From positions 1,736,001 to 1,800,000 of the forward strand of contig NC_009436.1 of NCBI RefSeq assembly GCF_000016325.1: DNA of 64,000 bases, read 5' to 3'. This DNA comes from Enterobacter sp. 638 (GTDB lineage Bacteria > Pseudomonadota > Gammaproteobacteria > Enterobacterales > Enterobacteriaceae). Below, in pieces: positions 41,324 through 53,180 of the stretch. The notes under the pieces are model-generated. The model was not told where the DNA came from. It worked only from the letters and a program-made list of their open reading frames with translations, and made no database searches. Each line of letters begins with the position of its first letter. The first letter of the stretch is position 1. The position numbers and the translations under genes were made by a program.

Positions 41324-41344
41324 AAAAAGCAGTTCTTTGAATTT

Positions 41345-41379
41345 GGCTCCTCACGCGCTCAGGCTGAGGAGCCTTTTTT
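41345..41379 (+). terminator. Terminator after ycfJ
   Basis: GGCTCCTCA (41345-41353) pairs with TGAGGAGCC (41365-41373) around an 11-nt loop, followed by six T. Confidence 0.9.
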
Positions 41380-41395
41380 GCTGTAAAAACAGTTG

Positions 41396-41551
41396 TTAAA
41401 GGTCAAATTCATGATGCTGGCGCAGAAGCAAAAATCCTGTAATCAGCACTGAGATAAATGCAAACAGCACTGAACCACCACATACAATCCACAGACCAAA
41501 TAACAATGTAATTACTATTAGCACTTTGAATAATGGTAATAGCAAAATCAT
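41396..41551 (-). CDS. Predicted 51-residue membrane micro-protein, unknown function
   Basis: A 51-codon frame starts at an ATG at 41551 with AAGGA eight bases upstream. The translation begins MILLLPLFKVLIVITLLFGL and ends LLLRQHHEFDL. It is almost wholly hydrophobic with two likely membrane helices (about residues 8-24 and 27-43) and a short charged tail. It is convergent with ycfJ across that gene's terminator. I do not recognise a named family and recall no gene here in E. coli K-12. Good ribosome site and uninterrupted hydrophobic coding favour a real gene; expression is unproven. Confidence 0.6.
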   Translation of the reverse strand: MILLLPLFKVLIVITLLFGLWIVCGGSVLFAFISVLITGFLLLRQHHEFDL

Positions 41552-41803
41552 CTTTATTTTCCTTCCGCATGTGTACAGTCAGAAAGCGCCTTTGTCATCG
41601 ACAAAAATAATGTGCCGCCGCATCGGCTGGGAAAGGGTAAAGCTACGGTTATTAGCGTCTTCATGACGTGAACGACTCTCCATTTAATGGCCGCTAATCA
41701 TTAGCAGCACAATAATCACCATTTAAGCGTAGCAAACGAGGCGTTTTTGGAGATAGATTTGACCTATTGTTCAACAGGCCAAATCTGATTTCTGACGATA
41801 TAT

Positions 41804-42439
41804 TCAGCTTTTGAGCAGCTCAGGCCAGAGCCGCAACGTGGTGTGAGTGATTTTTTGCAGCTTTTCTGTGTCCGCGCCTTCACGTGCGCTGATCGACATT
41901 CCCTGCAGAATACAGCTCAGGAACTGAGTTAATTCTGCTGTATCACAATGTGCGGGGATCTCACCCCGCGCCTGACGTTGGCGTAAAAACGCACCCAGCG
42001 TCTCTTCCTGCATGGCGTGGCGCGACTTCACGGTATTGGCGATCTCTTTCGAGGAGGCCGCGAGCGTGGCGGAAGTGTTGATCATAAAACAACCCGCTGG
42101 CGTATCTTTGCTGGTAAAGCATGCGGCCACCGTTGCGAAATAATCCTCTAAAGCCTGTTCAACCGTCTTCTCTTCGCAGAAAAGCTGTGCCTCATGTTTG
42201 GCCGCAAAACGGGTGATATAGCGATCCAGCACCGCACGGAACAGACCTTCTTTATTCGTAAATTCTGCGTACAGCGTAGGGGCTTTCGCGCCAGTGGCTT
42301 CGACCAGATCGGATAAAGACGTGGCTTCATAGCCGTGCTGCCAGAAAAGTGTCATGGCCTTATCAAGCGCCGCATCCCTGTCGAACACCTTCGGTCGGCC
42401 ACGGCTTTTTTTAGCGCAACTCGTGATGTCGGTTGTCAT
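41804..42439 (-). CDS. comR: TetR-family copper-responsive repressor ComR
   Basis: ComR (YcfQ) represses the divergent gene bhsA (comC) and is relieved by copper in E. coli. The 211-residue protein has an N-terminal TetR helix-turn-helix (about residues 18-65, AALDKAMTLFWQHGYEATSLSDLVEATGAKAPTLYAEF) almost identical to the E. coli one, while the C-terminal ligand domain is more divergent. Three cysteines remain (in LFCEEK, AACFTSK and AGCFMIN) besides one in CDTAELT, possible metal ligands. It is divergent from bhsA, with dyads and repeats in between that are likely its operators. Confidence 0.94.
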   Translation of the reverse strand: MTTDITSCAKKSRGRPKVFDRDAALDKAMTLFWQHGYEATSLSDLVEATGAKAPTLYAEFTNKEGLFRAVLDRYITRFAAKHEAQLFCEEKTVEQALEDYFATVAACFTSKDTPAGCFMINTSATLAASSKEIANTVKSRHAMQEETLGAFLRQRQARGEIPAHCDTAELTQFLSCILQGMSISAREGADTEKLQKITHTTLRLWPELLKS

Positions 42440-42472
42440 AGCCGTTGTACCTTGGTTGGTTTATTGAATGAC

Positions 42473-42583
42473 CATTATAAAAATAATAGCCAGTGGCGAC
42501 CAGCACTGATTAGATAAAAATAAATTAATCATATGAATATGATTAATATGAGGTTTTAAATTAATTTAACGATCATTATAAAA
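42473..42583. repeat. CATTATAAAA direct repeats flanking the comR-bhsA control region
   Basis: The decamer CATTATAAAA occurs at 42473-42482 and 42574-42583, each in a wider GA(C/T)CATTATAAAA context, 101 bp apart, one near comR and one near bhsA. The spacing and paired placement suggest a shared regulator or symmetrical promoters. Confidence 0.5.
42525..42546. promoter_or_regulatory. 22-bp perfect dyad in the comR-bhsA gap
   Basis: TTAATCATAT-GA-ATATGATTAA is a perfect inverted repeat with 10-bp arms. It is about midway between comR and bhsA and is a good candidate operator for a dimeric TetR-type repressor such as ComR. Confidence 0.55.
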
Positions 42584-42588
42584 TAGTG

Positions 42589-42618
42589 TTGACGTGTGAT
42601 GCAGATCACATCTATCAT
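42589..42618 (+). promoter_or_regulatory. Candidate bhsA promoter
   Basis: TTGACG (42589-42594), 18 bp, TATCAT (42613-42618) is a reasonable sigma-70 promoter, with transcription expected near 42625. The CRP site falls between the two elements, so a CRP-activated promoter further downstream (-10 near 42632, GTTAAG) is an alternative. Confidence 0.5.
42595..42610. promoter_or_regulatory. Perfect CRP-cAMP site upstream of bhsA
   Basis: TGTGA-TGCAGA-TCACA matches both consensus half-sites completely. Depending on the promoter used, it would activate (if transcription starts near 42644, a class II arrangement) or block (if the promoter at 42589-42618 is used). Confidence 0.85.
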
Positions 42619-42682
42619 TTACCTATCGATCGTTAAGTAATTAACTTACGACCTCCTAATCATCTGCTAAAGGCTACTCATC

Positions 42683-42940
42683 ATGAAAAACGTAAAAACC
42701 CTGATCGCTGCTGCTTTCTTAAGCTCACTCTCTTTCGCAAGCTTCGCGGCCGTTGAAGTGCAATCGACTCCAGTTGACCAGCAAAAAGTGGGCACTATTT
42801 CTGCTAACGCAGGGACCAACCTGGGTTCACTGGAAGACCAACTGGCGCAAAAAGCAGAAGAAATGGGTGCGAAATCTTTCCGCATCACGTCAGTGACTGG
42901 CCCGAACACCCTGCACGGTACTGCTGTTATTTATAAATAA
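42683..42940 (+). CDS. bhsA: Multiple stress resistance outer-membrane protein BhsA
   Basis: BhsA (YcfR, ComC) is a small envelope protein of the YhcN/DUF1471 family, induced by copper, chlorine, acid and other stresses, which lowers outer-membrane copper permeability and alters surface properties. The 85-residue precursor has a signal peptide with cleavage after ASFA (about residue 22) and the DUF1471 fold (VGTISANAGTNLGSLEDQLAQKAEEMGAKSFRITSVTG). It is nearly identical to E. coli BhsA. It is controlled by the divergent comR. Confidence 0.96.
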   Translation: MKNVKTLIAAAFLSSLSFASFAAVEVQSTPVDQQKVGTISANAGTNLGSLEDQLAQKAEEMGAKSFRITSVTGPNTLHGTAVIYK

Positions 42941-42973
42941 GCCTGGCGAAACCCTCATATTTGCCACTGCAAT

Positions 42974-43009
42974 AAAAAAGGCCCCGCATCACTGCGGGGC
43001 CTTTTTTTG
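42974..43009. terminator. Bidirectional terminator between bhsA and ldtC
   Basis: GGCCCCGC (42980-42987) pairs with GCGGGGCC (42994-43001) around ATCACT, with six A before and seven T after. It serves both convergent genes. Confidence 0.9.
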
Positions 43010-43017
43010 TTCGCTCT

Positions 43018-43974
43018 TTAAAGCGATTGCTGAGTCATACCGGGATGTGGCGTCACATCCACCGGCATTCCTGAGCGAATCTCCATCGCTCTTTCCATCA
43101 CCGCGCTATCGGCGCTGGCTTTGAACGTTTGCATAGCGGCGTTCAGCACAATCGGCAGCGTTTGCGGATCGTCACCGATATTTTTTGACAGCGGCTGGTG
43201 GATTTCAACCAGACGTTTCCCGCCCGGCTCTTCCGACACTTTAATCGGCGTGTTCAAAATATTGACCTTCGTCCCCGGCGTAATCACCCGGAACAGAGTT
43301 TCGATATCGCCATCGCGCAGGCGAATACAGCCTGAGCTCACGCGCATCCCAATCCCAAAATCAGCATTGGTTCCGTGCAGCAAATAGACGCCGCCGTAGG
43401 CCGCCAGACGAATGGCATGATGGCCCATCGGATTGTCGGGGCCTGCTGGCACGACAGCGGGCAAATCAATCCCCTGTGCTTTATAGCGCGCACGGATATT
43501 CGCCGTCGGCGTCCAGGTTGGATTCGCGCGTTTATCCGATACCGTCGTCACCATCGTTGGCGTTAAGGTATCGCCGCCTAACTGACCGATGCCGATGGGG
43601 TAAACCGTCACCTCTTTTTTACCCGGCGGGTAATAGTAGAGGCGCAATTCCGCAAGGTTGATCACCAGCCCTTCACGCGGCGCGTCGGGCAAAAGCGTTT
43701 GCAGCGGAATCGTCAGCACGCTGCCTGCGCGCGGCACGTAAGGATCAACGCCTGGGTTTGCCTGCAGCAAAGCCAGAAAGCCGACGTTATATTTTTTCGC
43801 AATCGCTTCAAGCGATCCGCCATCATTTTCCACGACGTGAAATTTATTCTCACCGACCAAACGGCTGCCGGCAGGCGGCAAAGGCCAAGTGTTGGCGCGA
43901 GCGGGAAGGGCAATCGCCACCGCCACCGCCAGCGCAAAAAAGGTTATCCAGCGAGTTAAACGCAAGGTCATCAT
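43018..43974 (-). CDS. ldtC: L,D-transpeptidase LdtC (YcfS)
   Basis: LdtC links the outer-membrane lipoprotein Lpp to peptidoglycan in the periplasm. The 318-residue product has a signal peptide (cleavage after PARA near residue 27), a LysM domain (about 45-90, FHVVENDGGSLEAIAKKYNVG) and the YkuD catalytic domain with the signature HGTNADFGIGMRVSSGCIRL, in which the cysteine is the nucleophile. The C-terminal tail is variable. Two ATG codons stand in tandem at the start; I use the first, behind GGTGA. A TTG further upstream is less likely. Confidence 0.95.
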   Translation of the reverse strand: MMTLRLTRWITFFALAVAVAIALPARANTWPLPPAGSRLVGENKFHVVENDGGSLEAIAKKYNVGFLALLQANPGVDPYVPRAGSVLTIPLQTLLPDAPREGLVINLAELRLYYYPPGKKEVTVYPIGIGQLGGDTLTPTMVTTVSDKRANPTWTPTANIRARYKAQGIDLPAVVPAGPDNPMGHHAIRLAAYGGVYLLHGTNADFGIGMRVSSGCIRLRDGDIETLFRVITPGTKVNILNTPIKVSEEPGGKRLVEIHQPLSKNIGDDPQTLPIVLNAAMQTFKASADSAVMERAMEIRSGMPVDVTPHPGMTQQSL

Positions 43975-44091
43975 TATCACCAAAATCCATAGTAATAGTA
44001 GGGCTATTGTTACGAAATAGTTAATTGATAATTATGGCGAATGCATGTGTCGGGAAACGCAGGGGGATTGCAAAGATTGTGTAAATATCAG

Positions 44092-44117
44092 GCCCCGATA
44101 ACTGGCGTTACCGGGGC
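44092..44117 (-). terminator. Hairpin after mfd
   Basis: GCCCCG-TAAC pairs with GTTA-CGGGGC, with single mismatches, around TGGC. It lies 11 nt past the mfd stop codon. The T run on the minus strand is weak. Confidence 0.5.
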
Positions 44118-44127
44118 ATAAACGTCA

Positions 44128-47100
44128 CTACGCTACCGTGTTTTCTTCCAGTTGACGCATAAAGTTGCGCACCCATTCCATGCGGGTTTTCCGGTCGGCC
44201 AGTTCCTGCGTAAACTTCAGACGCGTCGGGCCATCCAGGCGGAAATGCTGTGGTTGCTTCTGCAACAAACCGATCAGCCACATCGGATCGACATGGTTTT
44301 TCTCAGCAAATTCAACCGTCCCGCCTTTCTCATTCCCTTCAAGCTTGCGGATACCCAGCTTCTGCGCCTGCTGACGCAGTCGGGCGATGTCGAGCAGGTT
44401 ACGCGCCGGATCCGGCAGCAAACCAAAGCGGTCAATGAGCTCAACCTTGATTTCTTCAAGCTCAGATTCTTTTTTGGCGCTGGCAATTCGCTTATAGAAC
44501 GACAGGCGCGTGTTCACGTCCGGGATAAAATCATCAGGCAACAGGGACGGCATGCGCAGTTCGACCTCCGTTTGCTGGCTGGTGAGATCCTCAAGCGACG
44601 GCTCGCGCCCAGCTTTCAACGCATCAACAGCATTTTCCAGTAGCTCCATGTACAACGAGAAACCGATGGTTTCCATGGACCCGCTCTGATCTTCACCCAG
44701 CAATTCGCCAGCGCCACGAATCTCGAGATCGTGTGTCGCCAGCGCGAAACCTGCCCCCAAATCTTCCAGCGAGGCGATGGCTTCAAGACGTTTTTGCGCG
44801 TCGGTGGTCATCGCTTTCGGATGCGGCGTCATCAGCCATGCGTAAGCCTGATGATGCGAGCGCCCAACGCGACCGCGCAACTGATGAAGCTGCGCCAGAC
44901 CGAAGTGATCCGCACGTTCAATAACGATGGTGTTCGCCGTCGGAATGTCGATACCGGTTTCAATAATCGTGGTACACACCAGCACGTTAAAACGCTGGTG
45001 GTGGAAATCGTTCATCACCCGTTCCAGCTCGCGCTCGCGCATCTGCCCATGACCGATGGCAATGCGGGCCTCTGGCACCAGTTCAGCCAGTTTATCGGCG
45101 GTTTTCTGAATGTTTTCGACATCGTTAAAGAGATAATAAACCTGCCCGCCACGCAGCACTTCACGCAGGATTGCTTCGCGAACCACCAGGCTATCGTACT
45201 CGCGGACAAACGTTTTCACCGCCAGACGACGCGCCGGTGGCGTGGCAATGATCGACAGATCGCGCATGCCGCTCATCGCCATATTCAGGGTACGCGGGAT
45301 CGGCGTCGCGGTGAGGGTCAGAATATCCACGTCCGCGCGCATCGCTTTGATGCGCTCTTTGTGGCGTACGCCGAAGCGGTGCTCTTCATCGACGATCAGC
45401 AGGCCCAAATCTTTCCACTTCACGTCGCTTTGCAGCAATTTATGGGTGCCGATCAGGATATCGATTTTGCCTTCGCGGGCCTGTTCCAGGATCTGTGTTT
45501 GCTCTTTGGCACTGCGAAAACGCGACAGCATCTCGATCCGCACCGGCCAGTTGGCGAAGCGATCGCGGAAGTTGTCGTAGTGCTGCTGGGCGAGCAGCGT
45601 GGTCGGCACCAGCACGGCGACCTGCTTGTTATTTTCGACCGCCAGGAAGGTGGCGCGCATCGCGACTTCGGTTTTACCAAAGCCCACGTCACCGCACACC
45701 AGGCGATCCATCGCCAGCGGCTGGCACATGTCGCTTAGCACGGCGTTTATCGCCTGCGCCTGATCGGGCGTGGTTTCAAACGGGAAACTGTCGCAGAACA
45801 ATTGATATTGTTCCTTGTCGTGCTTGAACGCGTAGCCTGATTTCGCGGCACGCTGGGCGTAAATATCCAGCAATTCTGCCGCCACATCGCGGACTTTTTC
45901 GGCGGCTTTCTGACGCGCGCGCGCCCAGACATCACCGCCCAGCCTGTGCAGCGGGGCGTTATCTTCTGCACCACCCGCATAACGGCTAATCAGATGCAGC
46001 GAAGACACCGGAACGTAGAGTTTGGCATCGCCGGAATAGGTGAGCATCAGGTATTCGCCCTTAATGCCGCCCGTTTCCAGCGTGGTCATTCCCGCGTAAC
46101 GCCCCACGCCGTGCTCGAGATGCACGATCGGCTGGCCCACGTGCAGCTCCGCCAGGTTGCGAATCAGCGTATCCGGGTTAATGGTGCGACGGCTGTCCTG
46201 ACGACGGCGCGCCACGCGCTCGCCGAGCAGATCGCTTTCACAAATCAGCGCGCGATTATTCAGCGTGTCGATGAATCCATGCTCAGCCGCACCAATCATC
46301 AGGTAGCGCCCGGCATCGGTCGCTTCGTCGAGGCGTAAAATGCGTTTTGGCGACACTTTGATTCGCGCGAGCAGTTCGCCCAGCGCTTCACGGCGGCCTT
46401 CACTCTCGACCGAGAAAATCACCGGACCGGTGAAGGATTCCAGGAACTTGCGCAGATTATCCAGCGGCGATTTTTGCTGCGCCTGAACGGAAAGATCGGG
46501 CAGTTTCTCGAATCCGAGATTGGTATTGGCGGCTTTCTCAGGCAGATTTTCCGTTTTGAGCTGCACGCGCGGCCATTTTTTGAGTTCTGAAAACAGCGCG
46601 TCGGTGCGTAGCCAAAGCTGTTCCGGTGGCAGCAGGGGGCGCATCGGATCAACGCCACGGTTTTCGAATCGCGCACGGGTTTCGTTTTCAAAACGGGTTG
46701 CACTGGATTCCAGATCGCCGGTGTTCACAATCAGCGTTTTCGCCGGGAAATAGCTGAACAGCGCGGGAAGTGGCTCGCTAAAGAACAGCGGCTGCCAGTA
46801 TTCAATCCCCGCAGGCAGCGTGCCTTTGCTCACCTGCTGGTAAATATGTTCGGCGTCGCGCTTCACATCAAACTTGTCGCGCCACTGGCTGCGGAACAAC
46901 TCGATGGCGGTTTTATCCGTTGGGAATTCATGCGCAGGCAGTAAATTGATGGCATCGACTTCCTCCAGCGTGCGCTGGGTATCGGCGTCAAACACGCGCA
47001 GACTGTCGATTTCATCGTCGAAGAAATCCAGGCGATACGGCTGGTCACTGCCCATCGGATACAGATCCAACAGCGCACCGCGCGTGGCGTATTCGCCGTG

Positions 47101-47574
47101 CTCCATCACCTGATCGACATGGCGATAACCGGCGCTATCAAGCTGCGAACGCAGGGCGTCGCGCGATAACCGTTCACCTTTTTTCATCACCAGCGCGTGA
47201 CCGTGCAGATAGCTGTGCGGACACACGCGCTGCATCAACGTATTCACTGGGACAATCAATACGCCGCGCTGCATGGTCGGCAACTGATACAGAGTCGACA
47301 GGCGCGAGGAGATGATCTCCTGGTGCGGGGAGAAGCTGTCGTACGGCAGCGTTTCCCAGTCGGCCAGGTTAAAGACCAGACTGTCGGTAAACTGGCGAAT
47401 TTCGTCGTGCAGACGCAATGCGTTTTGCATATCCGGGGCTACCAGGACCACCGGACCCGCATGGCGCTCAGCGATCTCCGCCACAAGCGTGGCGCAGGCT
47501 GCACCCGTCAGTTCACCTAGCTGACGTTGGTCGCCCGCTTTGCCGGGCAAGGAATAACGATATTGTTCAGGCAT
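44128..47574 (-). CDS. mfd: Transcription-repair coupling factor Mfd
   Basis: Mfd removes RNA polymerase stalled at DNA damage and recruits UvrA. The 1148-residue protein has the E. coli length and order: UvrB-like domains (about 1-350), an RNA polymerase-interacting domain (around 470-550, HLEHGVGRYAGM), a RecG-like translocase with Walker A GDVGFGKTEVAM and Walker B DEEHRFGVRHKE, further motifs TATPIPRTLNMAM and GRVGRSHHQAYAW, and a C-terminal TRCF domain that hides the UvrA site. I choose the ATG at 47574 (MPEQYRYSLP); a longer frame adds 17 residues lacking homology. Confidence 0.97.
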   Translation of the reverse strand: MPEQYRYSLPGKAGDQRQLGELTGAACATLVAEIAERHAGPVVLVAPDMQNALRLHDEIRQFTDSLVFNLADWETLPYDSFSPHQEIISSRLSTLYQLPTMQRGVLIVPVNTLMQRVCPHSYLHGHALVMKKGERLSRDALRSQLDSAGYRHVDQVMEHGEYATRGALLDLYPMGSDQPYRLDFFDDEIDSLRVFDADTQRTLEEVDAINLLPAHEFPTDKTAIELFRSQWRDKFDVKRDAEHIYQQVSKGTLPAGIEYWQPLFFSEPLPALFSYFPAKTLIVNTGDLESSATRFENETRARFENRGVDPMRPLLPPEQLWLRTDALFSELKKWPRVQLKTENLPEKAANTNLGFEKLPDLSVQAQQKSPLDNLRKFLESFTGPVIFSVESEGRREALGELLARIKVSPKRILRLDEATDAGRYLMIGAAEHGFIDTLNNRALICESDLLGERVARRRQDSRRTINPDTLIRNLAELHVGQPIVHLEHGVGRYAGMTTLETGGIKGEYLMLTYSGDAKLYVPVSSLHLISRYAGGAEDNAPLHRLGGDVWARARQKAAEKVRDVAAELLDIYAQRAAKSGYAFKHDKEQYQLFCDSFPFETTPDQAQAINAVLSDMCQPLAMDRLVCGDVGFGKTEVAMRATFLAVENNKQVAVLVPTTLLAQQHYDNFRDRFANWPVRIEMLSRFRSAKEQTQILEQAREGKIDILIGTHKLLQSDVKWKDLGLLIVDEEHRFGVRHKERIKAMRADVDILTLTATPIPRTLNMAMSGMRDLSIIATPPARRLAVKTFVREYDSLVVREAILREVLRGGQVYYLFNDVENIQKTADKLAELVPEARIAIGHGQMRERELERVMNDFHHQRFNVLVCTTIIETGIDIPTANTIVIERADHFGLAQLHQLRGRVGRSHHQAYAWLMTPHPKAMTTDAQKRLEAIASLEDLGAGFALATHDLEIRGAGELLGEDQSGSMETIGFSLYMELLENAVDALKAGREPSLEDLTSQQTEVELRMPSLLPDDFIPDVNTRLSFYKRIASAKKESELEEIKVELIDRFGLLPDPARNLLDIARLRQQAQKLGIRKLEGNEKGGTVEFAEKNHVDPMWLIGLLQKQPQHFRLDGPTRLKFTQELADRKTRMEWVRNFMRQLEENTVA

Positions 47575-47723
47575 GGCTCTTTCAGGATCTCTTATGGATA
47601 TACCAACAGTATTGGGGCATATCACTGATACGCAATGTCTTTATTATCCTTGATCGTTTTGCATTAGCAAACTGGAACCGCACAGAGAGAAAATTTGCCC
47701 CCGATGAAGGGGGCAGAAGGGCG

Positions 47724-48797
47724 TTAGCGCGCGGGTTGCGCGGGGGCGAGACGTGCCGGAGGCGTGAAGAAAACATCACCAAATAGCGCGCTGGAGGCTT
47801 TGCGCGCACCTAATCCAATCAGCGTACACACCAGCAGGCTGATAAACGGATACACCAGAATAAGCGACAGCTCTGCCCACACCGGCCAGTACGCGGCGTT
47901 GAGTTCGGCAATCAGCACGAGGCTGAATATTTCAATCAGGATCCGATGCGTGGCGTAAATGGCAATCGTGTTTGAACCGACAACATTCAGCAGATTATTG
48001 GGATGCACGGCGTAACACTGCTCAAGGCTGTAGAAAAGTTTCATGATCAGCAGAATCGACAGCAACGATAGTAACAACGGAACGTTAGCAAACCATAGCA
48101 CCACCGAAACTGCACCAAAGGCGATAACGGGGAGCCAGTAACGACGCATGGTCATGTCTTTCATCCACGCCATCAACTGCGCGCCATACCATGCGCCCAG
48201 GCTGTAGTAGATCATATTGCGCACCACGCTGTTCATTCCCCACCACGGCAGCGGGAGGAAGTTAATCGCCACGCTTGCCAGCACCAGCAGGGCGAGCATC
48301 GGCAGCTTCCAGCGGCTCAGCATTTTACACAGCGTGAAGTAGACGATTAGCGCGTACAGATACCAAAGACTGGTGCTGGCGGTGAGCATGCCGCGAAGAA
48401 AACCGGCGAACGACTCTGCGTAGGCGGCGTTGGACGACGTAGAGAGCTCGCGCTCCGGCGCCAGCCAGTCATTGATGTGGCTTATCGCCTGCCATTGCAA
48501 TATCCCCCACAGGGCCAGCACCCAGACGATGCTCCAGATCCTTTTATCCAGGCTCGTGCGCCAGCCAACGTCATCGATATAGCGGCGAATTAAATAACCC
48601 GAAATAAAGAAAAACACCGGCATGCGAAACGGCGCGAGATAGAGATTGAAGTAGACCCAGCATTTGGCGAGCAGGCCGGAGAGCGGATGTTGCAGCCCGT
48701 CGAGATGAGGGTAAAAAGTGATGACCGAGTGGTAAATCACGACCAGACAGATGCACAATCCTTTTATCTGATTAATCCATAATGCTTTTTGTTTCAT
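47724..48797 (-). CDS. ycfT: Acyltransferase-3 family inner-membrane protein YcfT
   Basis: YcfT is a 357-residue acyltransferase-3 (OafA/NodX-like) protein with about ten membrane helices. The family's N-terminal active-site region is visible: NQIKGLCICLVVIYHSVI, with the conserved histidine, followed by FRMPVFFFISGYLIRRY. The acceptor is unknown. The length equals E. coli YcfT, with a variable C-terminal tail (PPARLAPAQPAR). It is on the same strand as mfd, 149 nt upstream of it, and divergent from lolC. Confidence 0.92.
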   Translation of the reverse strand: MKQKALWINQIKGLCICLVVIYHSVITFYPHLDGLQHPLSGLLAKCWVYFNLYLAPFRMPVFFFISGYLIRRYIDDVGWRTSLDKRIWSIVWVLALWGILQWQAISHINDWLAPERELSTSSNAAYAESFAGFLRGMLTASTSLWYLYALIVYFTLCKMLSRWKLPMLALLVLASVAINFLPLPWWGMNSVVRNMIYYSLGAWYGAQLMAWMKDMTMRRYWLPVIAFGAVSVVLWFANVPLLLSLLSILLIMKLFYSLEQCYAVHPNNLLNVVGSNTIAIYATHRILIEIFSLVLIAELNAAYWPVWAELSLILVYPFISLLVCTLIGLGARKASSALFGDVFFTPPARLAPAQPAR

Positions 48798-49003
48798 CGG
48801 TAACGGATACCTGTTTTGCCATAAACGAAACGTCGATCCTGGGCGAACGGGCAGGGGATGTAATCAGTAAGAGTCTGTATCCGGGTCATTTTCGGAAAAG
48901 GTGGAGGGTGAAGGTGATGGAATGATGTGCATATCTGCGAGTAGCGTTCTGATTTTTCTTATTTTTTCGGAAAATTCATTACCAAAGCTTACGGTATCAG
49001 TCA

Positions 49004-52203
<3,200 letters not shown>

Positions 52204-52253
52204 TTTGTCATGATCGGGTGAGCTTTGCCGCCAGATCAAAAGAGGAATGCGTT

Positions 52254-53165
52254 ATGTATTATGGATTTGATATTGGCGGCACCAAAATTGCGCTCGGCGT
52301 GTTTGATGAACATCTCAAATTGCAGTGGGAAACCCGCGTTCCCACACCGCGCGAAAGCTACGATGAATTTTTAACCGCCATTGCCACGCTGGTGGCGCAA
52401 GCGGATACCCGCTTTGGCGTGAAGGGCTCGGTTGGCATCGGCATTCCCGGTATGCCAGAAACCGATGACGGTACGCTGTATGCCGCCAACGTGCCTGCCG
52501 CCAGCGGTAAACCGCTGCGCGCCGACCTCTCTGCTCTTCTCGATCGTGACGTCCGTCTCGACAATGACGCTAACTGTTTTGCCCTTTCAGAAGCCTGGGA
52601 CGATGAGTTCCGCGCGTATCCATTGGTAATGGGATTGATCCTGGGCACGGGTGTGGGCGGTGGCATTATTGTTGATGGCAAACCGATTACTGGTCGCAGC
52701 TATATTACCGGCGAGTTTGGTCACATTCGCCTGCCGGTGGATGCGCTGGAAGTGGTGGGGCGCGATTTCCCGCTAACGCGCTGCGGTTGCGGGCAACACG
52801 GTTGTATCGAGAATTATCTTTCGGGCCGTGGGTTTGCATGGCTATATGAACACTTCTATCATCAGAAAATTGAGGCTCCTGAGATCATCACTCTGTGGGA
52901 ACAGGGGGATGCTCAGGCGCGGGAACACGTTGAGCGCTATCTGGATCTGCTGGCGGTGTGTTTAGGCAATATTTTGACGATTGTTGATCCTGATTTGCTG
53001 GTGATAGGCGGTGGATTATCCAACTTTTCGGCGATCACCGAGCAGCTGTCCGGGCGTTTGCCGCGGCATTTGTTGCCGGTGGCTCGCGTGCCACGTATCG
53101 AACGTGCGCGTCATGGCGACGCCGGGGGAATGCGCGGTGCGGCGTTCCTTCATCTCACCCGCTAG
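52254..53165 (+). CDS. nagK: N-acetylglucosamine kinase NagK
   Basis: NagK phosphorylates GlcNAc recovered by wall recycling, acting after NagZ. The 303-residue ROK-family protein has the N-terminal phosphate motif [11 protein letters not shown], the ROK signature [12 protein letters not shown], the catalytic [11 protein letters not shown] region and the zinc motif [11 protein letters not shown] choose the ATG at 52254 behind GAGGAA (E. coli length); a frame from 52218 is longer. cobB follows after 15 nt and is surely cotranscribed. Confidence 0.96.
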   Translation: MYYGFDIGGTKIALGVFDEHLKLQWETRVPTPRESYDEFLTAIATLVAQADTRFGVKGSVGIGIPGMPETDDGTLYAANVPAASGKPLRADLSALLDRDVRLDNDANCFALSEAWDDEFRAYPLVMGLILGTGVGGGIIVDGKPITGRSYITGEFGHIRLPVDALEVVGRDFPLTRCGCGQHGCIENYLSGRGFAWLYEHFYHQKIEAPEIITLWEQGDAQAREHVERYLDLLAVCLGNILTIVDPDLLVIGGGLSNFSAITEQLSGRLPRHLLPVARVPRIERARHGDAGGMRGAAFLHLTR

Positions 53166-53180
53166 TTATACGAGGTTATT

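Larger units (their letters stand above)
42566..42636. promoter_or_regulatory. Inverted pair TTAACGATC / GATCGTTAA around the bhsA promoter
   Basis: TTAACGATC at 42566-42574 and its exact reverse complement at 42628-42636 bracket the -35, CRP site and -10 of the proposed bhsA promoter. A repressor binding both could loop or cover the promoter. Confidence 0.45.

Noticed and set aside
44731..45738. 335-codon frame opposite mfd
   Set aside because: It is a His/Gln/Arg-rich antisense shadow of the mfd translocase region without a ribosome site.
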